Part shown: positions 1-5,812 of the stretch, one piece after another
Layout of the letters: every line of letters starts with the position of its first letter
Numbering within the stretch: the stretch's first letter is position 1
NCBI GenBank assembly: GCA_929200515.1
Contig: CAKNAD010000166.1
Coordinates: forward strand, 1 to 6,500
DNA: 6,500 nucleotides
Direction of reading: 5' to 3'
DNA from: Candidatus Gorgonimonas leptogorgiae
GTDB lineage: Bacteria > Pseudomonadota > Gammaproteobacteria > Pseudomonadales > Endozoicomonadaceae
The notes under the pieces: model-generated
Told to the model about the DNA's origin: nothing
What the model saw: the letters and a program-made list of their open reading frames with translations, nothing else
Databases searched by the model: none
Made by a program: the position numbers and the translations under genes

Positions 1-1
1 T

Positions 2-46
2 AACAAGCAGAAAAATACTCTAGAAATGGATAATTCCCAAAGTTAA
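2..46 (+). CDS. possible 3' tail of an upstream gene (partial)
   Basis: The frame starting at base 2 is open from the window edge and reads NKQKNTLEMDNSQS before a TAA at 44-46, which is 15 bp before the hydrolase start at 62. A polar C-terminal tail followed by a closely spaced next gene would fit an operon extending upstream. The stretch is only 14 codons long and could be open by chance. Another frame has TAA at the very first three bases and could equally be the true end of the upstream gene. No function can be assigned. Confidence 0.2.
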   Translation, partial: NKQKNTLEMDNSQS

Positions 47-61
47 AATAAGAGAATATCA

Positions 62-2461
62 ATGCATCTAAATAAAAAATATTTTAGCATCTGTATACAG
101 TTATTGTTATTGTTTTATAGCTGTATCGCCTGCTCAGAGAGTTTGTTGCTATCAGCAAATAAAGAACTACCTATTGATCAATCTTTAACAAGCATCGCTA
201 TTAAAGAGGGCGATCAGTTACATATAGAGGGTATTAATAATTCCGCTTCAGCAGCAATTGTTATTATTAGAATAGATAACAAGCAATCTAAAAATTATTA
301 TAGTCGTTACAATAAAGAGCTTACCGTGCTTCCAGGGGAATTTGTATTTGACTTGCCATTAAACGGCTTGCTAACCTCGGCAAAAGATAAACTTACCCTG
401 CCTTTTACTAAATTAATAATCTTTGATAGCTCAGATAAAAACATAACAATAAATAAATTAACTATTGAAGCATCTCCAGTTGCTCCAGATAATGTTTTAG
501 CATTAGATTTTGGCGAAGCTGATAGTGCTATTTTTCCAGGATTTAATAAAGTAACAACAGCTAGTAATTATTTAGCTGGCAAGTTGCGTACCAAGGTTAG
601 AGTTTCTGGTGATGCGTTAATTAAAGACGGAATCGATGGCATCGATTCAATTAAAGCTCCTTGGAAAAACGGTACATGGAAGTTAAGCATATGGTTGGCT
701 GATCAAGGAGAGTGGGAGTATTTAGCTCATTTTTTAAGCCGAAAAATTGTTGTTAATAATAATGTTTTTATCAATCAAGTTTTTGACTGGCAACAATGGG
801 TGAAACAAATATATTTTGCCGGTGGCCACAAAGAAGCGATTATCGATGGCGATTTATGGGAGGTAATAGGTAAGCGTCGTAACGGTATGCTAACTAAAAT
901 AATTGAAATAGATAATAATCAGTTAGATATCAAACTCTTAGGAGTTGCTGAAGCAAAATTTGTATCAGCTTTGGTGTTGGAGCCAGTAGATTCTAACTTT
1001 GCAGAACAGACCGAAGATTTATGTCGACAAAAGTTTTTAGCTAAGTGGCCGGTTAAAGCAGTGAATTACACTCAGCAATCGCAAGCAACTATAACTGATA
1101 CCAGCAAAATAACTAAAATAGATGGTAGCTATATTGCAGCTAAAGATACGGTGTTAAATCTTTGTTTTGAAATAGATGGTATCGATGATGATAATCCATT
1201 CGTGCATGTTGCAGCTCCACAAGATGCTAATGGTAATACCTTAACTCCTGTTGTTAGGTACGCACATTGGCGCTATGAAAGACCATATCCAAATGCCAGT
1301 GTCTTAGTAGCTAGTGATAGTTATTTACGTACAGATATTGCAACTATGCGACTTTCAAAAAAAGTGCCGCGCAAATTATATACGCAAGTTTATATTCCTG
1401 CTGATGCTCAACATGGATTATATAATGCTAATTTACAATTAGTTGCCGGATCTAAACTATATAGTAAAGATTTTTCAATTCGAGTATTAAACTTTAAGCT
1501 TCCTAAGTTATCACAGTCAGTAGGCCTATATTTAGAACCACCTCCGTATTACCATTGGTTTAATATGCAGCAACAAGTTCAAGATTTATTTGTAAATGAT
1601 TTATCTTTTTTAGCACAGCTTGGATTTACCACTGTAGCTCCTGCCTTGCCTACTCCAAATAGTAAAATTAATATTTTAGATTTTAAAAATATGGTTCAGC
1701 AACAAGTGGATCATGGATTTAATGATATTATTTTGGCGTATGCCCCTTTAAAACGGTTATTAACAACTGCTAATGAACAAGAAGCTGCTTCGTATTTGTT
1801 GAGTTTACATGAAATTTTAGGAGAAGAATTATTTAGTAAGGTTTATTGGTCGGTGTTTGATGAACCACATACAGATAAAATACAGCAAATTACTAATAAT
1901 ATAAACTGGTTATCTCAGTTACCAATTGAGATCAAAACAGCTGGTCATGCTAACAATAGCAAACAAAATAAACTATTAACTAAGGTTGACCTGTTATTAA
2001 TTAATCATGGATTACAATTAAATAAAAGTAGTATCTCGAAGTTAACTAAGCAAACAGAAGTTTGGTTGTATAATATGGAAAATCCTCGTATAGCAGCTGG
2101 GTTTTATTTATGGAAGCTACAGCTTTCAGGATATTTACAATGGCATGCGCAAATGCCAACTGCTGATCCTTTTGATCCTACTGATGGTAGAGAAGGTGAT
2201 TTGATGTATTTGTATCCACCTGAATTATCTAATGGAGAATACCGAAATATTCATCGCAGATTATTAGATGTGCATGAAGCTACCTTAGACTTACGTTGGT
2301 TAAATTGGTTACAAAAGCAAGCCAGAGCTAATGATGAAACAGAAAGGGTGTTGAAAAATATTAATAAAATAATTCCCGATAAATGGAGTACTGCAAAAAA
2401 GATAGCGACCGATAAGTTACAAGAGATGCGATCTCAGATAATAAGCACATTAACCCAGTAG
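62..2461 (+). CDS. exported glycoside hydrolase, DUF4091 / GH123-like
   Basis: This is probably a secreted glycosidase; GH123 enzymes are beta-N-acetylgalactosaminidases. Visible parts, in order: a hydrophobic signal peptide (residues 1 to about 24); an N-terminal beta-rich region (about 28-138); a galactose-binding or malectin-like region (about 145-310) opening with LDFGEADSAIFPGF; an Ig-like beta domain (about 360-485); a TIM-barrel-like region (about 490-740); and a helical tail. Residues 595-603, YWSVFDEPH, hold an adjacent Asp600-Glu601 pair, the arrangement used by GH123, where Asp orients the substrate N-acetyl group and Glu is the acid/base. Trp684, Trp694, Asp702-Pro703 and the 708-713 DGREGD segment match the conserved DUF4091 C-terminal pattern. 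The start at 62 has an AAGAG site (50-54) seven bases upstream. The lipobox-like CIAC at 21-24 lacks the usual -3 Leu, so ordinary Sec cleavage is as likely as lipidation. The substrate is inferred; the family is fairly sure. Confidence 0.85.
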   Translation: MHLNKKYFSICIQLLLLFYSCIACSESLLLSANKELPIDQSLTSIAIKEGDQLHIEGINNSASAAIVIIRIDNKQSKNYYSRYNKELTVLPGEFVFDLPLNGLLTSAKDKLTLPFTKLIIFDSSDKNITINKLTIEASPVAPDNVLALDFGEADSAIFPGFNKVTTASNYLAGKLRTKVRVSGDALIKDGIDGIDSIKAPWKNGTWKLSIWLADQGEWEYLAHFLSRKIVVNNNVFINQVFDWQQWVKQIYFAGGHKEAIIDGDLWEVIGKRRNGMLTKIIEIDNNQLDIKLLGVAEAKFVSALVLEPVDSNFAEQTEDLCRQKFLAKWPVKAVNYTQQSQATITDTSKITKIDGSYIAAKDTVLNLCFEIDGIDDDNPFVHVAAPQDANGNTLTPVVRYAHWRYERPYPNASVLVASDSYLRTDIATMRLSKKVPRKLYTQVYIPADAQHGLYNANLQLVAGSKLYSKDFSIRVLNFKLPKLSQSVGLYLEPPPYYHWFNMQQQVQDLFVNDLSFLAQLGFTTVAPALPTPNSKINILDFKNMVQQQVDHGFNDIILAYAPLKRLLTTANEQEAASYLLSLHEILGEELFSKVYWSVFDEPHTDKIQQITNNINWLSQLPIEIKTAGHANNSKQNKLLTKVDLLLINHGLQLNKSSISKLTKQTEVWLYNMENPRIAAGFYLWKLQLSGYLQWHAQMPTADPFDPTDGREGDLMYLYPPELSNGEYRNIHRRLLDVHEATLDLRWLNWLQKQARANDETERVLKNINKIIPDKWSTAKKIATDKLQEMRSQIISTLTQ

Positions 2462-2470
2462 GTATGCATA

Positions 2471-2477
2471 AAGGAGG
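2471..2477 (+). promoter_or_regulatory. strong Shine-Dalgarno site of the 94-residue gene
   Basis: AAGGAGG lies seven bases before the ATG at 2485. It is the closest match to the anti-SD consensus in front of any gene in this window, and it fixes the start. It lies between the hydrolase stop (2459-2461) and the next gene, so it allows independent re-initiation on a shared mRNA. Confidence 0.8.
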
Positions 2478-2484
2478 CTAAGTT

Positions 2485-2769
2485 ATGGAAGAAACTAGTA
2501 TAAAAAAAATAGCATGTATTATGACATCTATATGTATTGAGCAAAGTAAGCTTAAGCAGTTATGTGAAAATAAGGACGTACCGCAACAAGAATTTGATGC
2601 AATTCAAAAACAAACTTCAGATAGATTATATACCATGCTTACTTATTTGTTAACTAAGTCTAACGATGAATACGCACAATTTATGGAATCAATAACTGAT
2701 AATTTTAATTTAAATTGGACCGATCCAGATATAGATAATCAATTATTACCTAATAAAAATAAAAGCTAA
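2485..2769 (+). CDS. 94-residue hypothetical protein, co-transcribed with the hydrolase
   Basis: I do not recognise this protein. It has no signal peptide or membrane segment, so it should be cytosolic. The composition looks mainly alpha-helical: residues 1-33 and about 37-75 are rich in Lys, Glu, Gln and Leu, followed by an acidic stretch (residues 75-86) and a polar Asn/Lys tail. Three Cys (11, 17 and 27) sit in the N-terminal third. It follows the GH123-like gene by 23 bp with a very good ribosome binding site and is followed by an intrinsic terminator, so it is most likely the last gene of that operon. The good SD, clean spacing and terminator support a real gene. A link to polysaccharide use rests only on position. 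It could be a small adaptor or regulatory partner, but nothing in the sequence shows that. Confidence 0.7.
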   Translation: MEETSIKKIACIMTSICIEQSKLKQLCENKDVPQQEFDAIQKQTSDRLYTMLTYLLTKSNDEYAQFMESITDNFNLNWTDPDIDNQLLPNKNKS

Positions 2770-2780
2770 TTAATAGCCTT

Positions 2781-2819
2781 TATCTACACCTTCGGTCAGA
2801 GGGTGTAGATACACTTTTT
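2781..2819 (+). terminator. rho-independent terminator after the hydrolase operon
   Basis: TATCTACACC (2781-2790) pairs perfectly with GGTGTAGATA (2802-2811). The stem extends inward by T-G, T-A and C-G pairs to a five-base loop (2794-2798), giving 13 bp. A run of five T follows at 2815-2819. It begins 11 bp after the stop codon of the 94-residue gene, as expected for the operon end, and separates that operon from the chitinase gene. Confidence 0.85.
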
Positions 2820-3014
2820 AATTCCTTCCATATAATAATTTGCATAAATATTTTTTTTGCAATATTCTAATAAGCAGTTAACTTTTTACGTGTAGTTTTT
2901 ATCAATCAAAATAAGTAATTCAATAAAATACTATATTTTAGAGTTAATTTAGATATACTTATCTTTCAAATTAAGGGTAAATATATCTTGCAGATTACAA
3001 TAGGTTGTTAATAC

Positions 3015-3020
3015 TATAAT
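3015..3020 (+). promoter_or_regulatory. candidate -10 box of the chitinase promoter
   Basis: A perfect TATAAT lies 24 bases before the ATG at 3045. No good -35 element sits at the normal distance: TTGCAG (2988-2993) is 21 bases away and TTACAA (2995-3000) is 14 bases away. The promoter is therefore weak in the -35, activator-dependent, or misassigned. Transcription would begin near 3027, leaving a leader of only about 18 bases. An imperfectly spaced 7-bp inverted repeat, AGATATA (2951-2957) and TATATCT (2982-2988), lies just upstream and might be a regulator site, but such matches are common in DNA this AT-rich. Confidence 0.35.
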
Positions 3021-3035
3021 AACATTATTTATATG

Positions 3036-3039
3036 GAAA
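3036..3039 (+). promoter_or_regulatory. ribosome binding site that favours the ATG at 3045
   Basis: GGAA lies five bases before the ATG at 3045. The earlier in-frame ATG at 3033 has no G at all in the preceding 20 bases and would start only a few bases after the predicted transcription start. The later ATG also gives a more usual signal peptide start (MRQYLFIANK). Confidence 0.5.
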
Positions 3040-3044
3040 TAAAT

Positions 3045-4775
3045 ATGCGTCAATACCTATTTATAGCAAATAAATTAGTAAAAACGTTTGCTTTTCTTAT
3101 TGCTTTTTTATTGCCAAGCTTATGTCTTGCTGGTAATACTATAACTTCTTCTGATAAATCAACTAACATACCAGATAAACTAGTTATTGGATACTGGCAT
3201 AACTGGTCAGATGGCACGGGTTATTTATTAGGTAAATCGCCTAGCATACAGCTAAAAGATATCGATTCTAGGTATAATGTAATTATGGTATCTTTTATGA
3301 AGGTGTACTTAGGGCAAAACTCAAGGATACCTACTTTTAAGCTTGACTCTGCTGGTGTAGGTATGTCAGATGAGCAGTTTATCGAGCAAATAAAATTATT
3401 ACAATCACAAGGACGCTTGGTAGTTTTATCTCTTGGAGGTGCTGATGCACATATCGAACTACAAAAAAACGATGTAAATGATTTCGCCAATGAAATAATC
3501 AGACTAACAGATTATTATGGCTTTAATGGTTTAGATATAGACTTAGAACAAGTTGCTATTGCTGCTGGAGACAATCAACAAGTAATACCTGAAGCTTTAA
3601 AAATAGTCAGAAAGCATTACAGTAAACAAAAGAAACACTTTACTATTTCTATGGCGCCTGAATTTCCTTATTTGCGTACCAGCATAGGTAATTATATTCC
3701 ATATATGGAAGCTTTAGAAGATAGTTATGATTGGGTCAGCCCACAGTTTTATAATCAACGTGGTGATGGAATTTATATTAGTAAATACGGTTATATCGCA
3801 CAAAACAATGATAGCTTAAAACAAGAATTTATTTATTATATTTCTAAAGCAATAATAGATGGTACAGAATATTATCAAATACCTCACGATAAATTAGTTT
3901 TTGGCTTACCAGCAAATGTAGATGCAGCTGGTGATGGTTATGTCAAAAACCCTAATGATTTAATCAAAGTCTTTGATCAATTAGCACAAGAAGGTACTCC
4001 CTTGCGTGGTATTATGACTTGGTCAGTAAATTGGGATATTGGCTATAGTGTTAACGGTAAAAACTATAATAGTTCTTTTATTAATGCTTATGGAGATTAT
4101 TTTAAACAGAGTAAAATTTATAATAAAAGCCCTGTTATTATTGGTACTGAAAATATAACTCTTCCAGTAAATAGTGATTTTGATCCTATGGCAGATGTTA
4201 TTGCTACAGACGCAGAAGATGGTTATTTAACAGATAAAATCAAAGTAACCGGATTTCTCGATATTGATAAAATCGGTGATTATGAGTTAACTTATACTGT
4301 TACTGATAGCGCATATAACACAACAACAGCAAAACGCATGGTGTATATTGTTGGAGATCAACCAAAGATAACAGGTATAGAAGATACTACAATAAAACTA
4401 GGCGAGAAGTTCGATCCTTTATCTGGTGTTAAAGCTATCAATAATACTGGTGAAGATATTACTGAAAATTTAGTAGTTAGAGGAGATGTAATTACTGATT
4501 TACTAGTTGAGGCTTATAAGCTTGTTTATAATGTTACCGATAACTACGGCAACTCAACCTCAGCGGTAAGAATTGTAGAAGTTATTGCGGATAGCAATGA
4601 TTTAGTTACTACTATAACTTCAGACATCAAAGAAATGGATACTAAAAAGCAGTACGTTGCTGGTGATAAAGTGAAATATAAAGGTAAAATTTATATTGCA
4701 CAACGTTGGACAGATTTAGGCGTTACACCAGATAGCAAATATTCTGGTTGGAAGTTATTCATTGATGCTATTTAG
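3045..4775 (+). CDS. secreted multidomain chitinase (GH18 + 2 Ig-like DUF5011 + CBM5/12)
   Basis: An endo-type chitinase that hydrolyses beta-1,4-linked GlcNAc polymers outside the cell. Residue numbers count from the alternative ATG at 3033; subtract four for the chosen start. There is a signal peptide with likely cleavage after CLA (31-33). The GH18 barrel (about 48-358) shows SLGG (133-136), the active-site motif NGLDIDLE (165-172, proton donor Glu172), SPQFYN (236-241) and MTWSVNWD (328-335), all typical of ChiD/Streptomyces-ChiC-like enzymes. The first Asp of the DxxDxDxE motif is replaced by Asn165. Two DUF5011-type bacterial Ig-like domains follow (about 366-440 and 443-518); the second is more degenerate. 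The end (about 536-576) is a CBM5/12-type chitin-binding domain with YVAGDKVKYKGKIYIA, Trp559 and Trp573. It lies after the previous operon's terminator and so is probably transcribed separately. The start at 3045 is preferred for its ribosome binding site and the short leader. Chitinase function is well supported; chain-end preference is unknown. Confidence 0.93.
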   Translation: MRQYLFIANKLVKTFAFLIAFLLPSLCLAGNTITSSDKSTNIPDKLVIGYWHNWSDGTGYLLGKSPSIQLKDIDSRYNVIMVSFMKVYLGQNSRIPTFKLDSAGVGMSDEQFIEQIKLLQSQGRLVVLSLGGADAHIELQKNDVNDFANEIIRLTDYYGFNGLDIDLEQVAIAAGDNQQVIPEALKIVRKHYSKQKKHFTISMAPEFPYLRTSIGNYIPYMEALEDSYDWVSPQFYNQRGDGIYISKYGYIAQNNDSLKQEFIYYISKAIIDGTEYYQIPHDKLVFGLPANVDAAGDGYVKNPNDLIKVFDQLAQEGTPLRGIMTWSVNWDIGYSVNGKNYNSSFINAYGDYFKQSKIYNKSPVIIGTENITLPVNSDFDPMADVIATDAEDGYLTDKIKVTGFLDIDKIGDYELTYTVTDSAYNTTTAKRMVYIVGDQPKITGIEDTTIKLGEKFDPLSGVKAINNTGEDITENLVVRGDVITDLLVEAYKLVYNVTDNYGNSTSAVRIVEVIADSNDLVTTITSDIKEMDTKKQYVAGDKVKYKGKIYIAQRWTDLGVTPDSKYSGWKLFIDAI

Positions 4776-4784
4776 TTAGTATTT

Positions 4785-4830
4785 GTATAGGTGGTAGATA
4801 AAAACTAGCATTTTCAATTACCACCTGTAT
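4785..4830. other. long hairpin between convergent genes
   Basis: A dyad in which 4786-4797 pairs with 4818-4829 (core AGGTGGTA with TACCACCT, plus two G-T pairs). A further AAAA (4801-4804) to TTTT (4811-4814) pairing closes on a six-base loop. It begins about 10 bp after the chitinase stop. No U-tract follows on either strand, so it is not a canonical intrinsic terminator. It could stabilise the mRNA 3' end or act with the neighbouring dyad as a bidirectional stop. Confidence 0.5.
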
Positions 4831-4840
4831 TACCGTAAAG

Positions 4841-4866
4841 CACTCGGTTATTTAGGCCGAGGAGTG
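4841..4866 (-). terminator. weak terminator-like hairpin, convergent intergenic region
   Basis: CTCGG (4843-4847) pairs with CCGAG (4857-4861) around a nine-base loop. An alternative outer pairing is CACTC (4841-4845) with GAGTG (4862-4866). It lies 13 bases beyond the stop of the minus-strand Cys-rich gene. On that strand only a short CTTTA follows, so termination would be weak. It is GC-rich for this region, which makes the dyad less likely to be chance. Confidence 0.35.
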
Positions 4867-4879
4867 TATATTAGCAATG

Positions 4880-5500
4880 TTATTCATTATGTATACAAGA
4901 CGCAACGCCTAAAAAATATAAGTATAATGCTGAAGCTAAGCCTGTTGCTAATTTAGTGGTAGCGGCGTTATTTTTTGACTTATGGGTAGGCTGTTGGAGT
5001 TTCTCTAACCGAAAGCATTTGTTGCTGTCAGAAGCTGTGATATTACAACTGCTTTCAACTTGATTGTAATTAGCTGATGTGCTATTTATTAAGCTAAGTT
5101 GATATTTATCATCACGATTATCACCGTCATTAGAACAAGCAAAAGCATTTTTGCATCTAGATTTGCCAGTACAAATAATTGATTGAGTACAATTTTCTTT
5201 AGCTATTACGCCGTTTCTTACTTCTAGGGCATATCCCGAGTTAGTATGAAGTATAGCGCCACAGGTATTATTCATGGTATTGTTTATATGCATAGGAGAA
5301 CGAATTGTAGTGTTAGCTAGCATTTTATTTATTTCTTCGATTTTAGAACCAAAGGTTGAATATGCCATCATTTTACTTTTATAACAGTTTTCTCCATGAT
5401 TGGCTGGCATTGCAAGCTCCAAGCTGTCTTGAGAATTAAAAGGTACAGCTAATGATTTAGTAAGAGCTACTACAGATAAAATAATATAAGTTAATTTCAT
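4880..5500 (-). CDS. secreted Cys-rich protein with C-terminal membrane segment, unknown family
   Basis: I do not recognise the family. The 206-residue product starts with a clear signal peptide (1-18, likely cleavage after SLA) and ends with a hydrophobic segment (about 184-203) and a short HNE tail. It therefore looks like an exported protein anchored at its C-terminus. Eight Cys lie in the exported part (39, 80, 104, 110, 116, 122, 152, 162), an even number suited to four disulfides; Cys202 is in the hydrophobic end. Cys104, 110, 116 and 122 are spaced exactly six residues apart. The middle is rich in Asn, Ser and Thr. The start is supported by AAGAG (5513-5509 on the minus strand) eight bases upstream. 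It faces the chitinase tail-to-tail and the WD40-like gene head-to-head, so it is probably a single-gene transcript. A surface or host-interaction role is plausible but is inferred only. The tail does not match the GlyGly-CTERM or LPxTG sorting signals. Confidence 0.75.
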   Translation of the reverse strand: MKLTYIILSVVALTKSLAVPFNSQDSLELAMPANHGENCYKSKMMAYSTFGSKIEEINKMLANTTIRSPMHINNTMNNTCGAILHTNSGYALEVRNGVIAKENCTQSIICTGKSRCKNAFACSNDGDNRDDKYQLSLINSTSANYNQVESSCNITASDSNKCFRLEKLQQPTHKSKNNAATTKLATGLASALYLYFLGVASCIHNE

Positions 5501-5582
5501 TTTTGTTTCTCTTTATTTTTATTAGCTAATCTTAGTTGTTAATTTTATATATCAAAAAAAATAATAAAAAAACCGCATTATA

Positions 5583-5611
5583 ATAATTAAATAATTAATT
5601 AAAAATGTCAA
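5583..5611 (-). promoter_or_regulatory. candidate promoter of the Cys-rich gene
   Basis: On the minus strand a perfect TTGACA (5611 to 5606) is followed after 17 bases by AATTAT (5588 to 5583), four of six matches to the -10 consensus. A perfect TATAAT lies slightly further on (5582 to 5577), but 23 bases from the -35 is too far. The mRNA leader would be about 70 bases. The exact TTGACA in such AT-rich DNA is the main argument; the -10 assignment is uncertain. Confidence 0.4.
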
Positions 5612-5666
5612 TTTTCATTTATATTTTTTATAGGTTATTTTTATAAACGGCTTTATTAGTAAGAAG

Positions 5667-5683
5667 CAATCATCTGATGATTG
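5667..5683. repeat. 17-bp near-perfect palindrome, possible operator
   Basis: CAATCATC (5667-5674) and GATGATTG (5676-5683) are perfect inverted copies around one central T. Arm length, symmetry and position, upstream of both divergent promoters, are typical of a site for a dimeric helix-turn-helix regulator. With a single-base centre it would make a poorer RNA hairpin. No second copy was seen in the window, and no regulator gene is present to pair with it. Confidence 0.35.
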
Positions 5684-5704
5684 TAGCTATAATTAATTTC
5701 TGTT

Positions 5705-5734
5705 TAGTAGCTTAATATTAGCTATTAATTTTTT
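5705..5734 (+). terminator. weak AT-rich terminator-like hairpin
   Basis: Bases 5705-5712 (TAGTAGCT) pair with 5720-5727 (AGCTATTA) through eight pairs including one G-T, with a seven-base loop. Six T follow at 5729-5734. The form is that of an intrinsic terminator, but the stem has only two G-C pairs and no plus-strand gene ends nearby. It could stop stray transcripts or be chance in AT-rich DNA. Confidence 0.2.
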
Positions 5735-5758
5735 AGATAGTATAGCATTAATTAAAGA

Positions 5759-5786
5759 TTTGTTGTATATTGTTCTAAACTATACT
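5759..5786 (+). promoter_or_regulatory. candidate promoter of the WD40-like gene
   Basis: TATACT (5781-5786) is a five-of-six -10 box. TTTGTT (5759-5764, 16-base spacer) or TTGTTG (5760-5765, 15-base spacer) could serve as the -35. Transcription would start near 5793, giving a leader of about 20 bases. An alternative is TTGTTC (5770-5775) with TAAAAT (5792-5797) and a 16-base spacer, but that leaves almost no leader. Confidence 0.4.
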
Positions 5787-5812
5787 CACACTAAAATAAC
5801 AAGAATAATATT

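Larger units (their letters stand above)
5501..5812. other. AT-rich divergent intergenic control region
   Basis: These 312 bp separate two head-to-head genes. They hold candidate promoters on both strands (separate entries), a perfect 10-bp palindrome ATTAGCTAAT (5521-5530) in the leader of the minus-strand gene, a 17-bp palindrome (5667-5683) and a low-GC hairpin with a T-run (5705-5734). I see no supported gene, RNA gene or mobile element. Two reading frames of 12 and 13 codons were considered and rejected. Confidence 0.6.

Noticed and set aside
21..24. CIAC in the hydrolase signal peptide (protein residues 21-24, not bases) as a lipobox
   Set aside because: The -3 position is Cys rather than Leu/Val/Ile, so the lipoprotein call is not supported; ordinary signal peptidase I cleavage fits as well. 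The coordinates given here are residue numbers.
2464..2481. Five-codon ATG-to-TAA frame overlapping the SD of the 94-residue gene
   Set aside because: MHKGG has no ribosome binding site of its own and is simply the spacer containing AAGGAGG. There is no evidence of translational control.
2951..2988. Spaced inverted repeat AGATATA...TATATCT upstream of the chitinase promoter as an operator
   Set aside because: Seven-base A/T-rich arms 24 bases apart are expected by chance here. Mentioned in the promoter entry but not called as a separate site.
3221..3490. Open frame of 89 codons on the minus strand
   Set aside because: It lies wholly inside the chitinase GH18 domain, whose protein motifs are unmistakable. 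The opposite frame is Ser/Cys-rich without any recognisable feature and has no supporting signals, so it is a shadow.
5605..5646. Thirteen-codon plus-strand frame (MSIFIYIFYRLFL)
   Set aside because: It has no SD and consists of A/T-run codons. Its start overlaps the probable -35 of the minus-strand promoter.
5677..5715. Possible leader peptide MIVAIINFCLVA ending at the start of a terminator-like hairpin, resembling an Ile/Val/Leu attenuator
   Set aside because: No ribosome binding site is visible, the hairpin has only two G-C pairs, the better promoter for the downstream gene lies after it, and the downstream gene is not biosynthetic. Probably chance.
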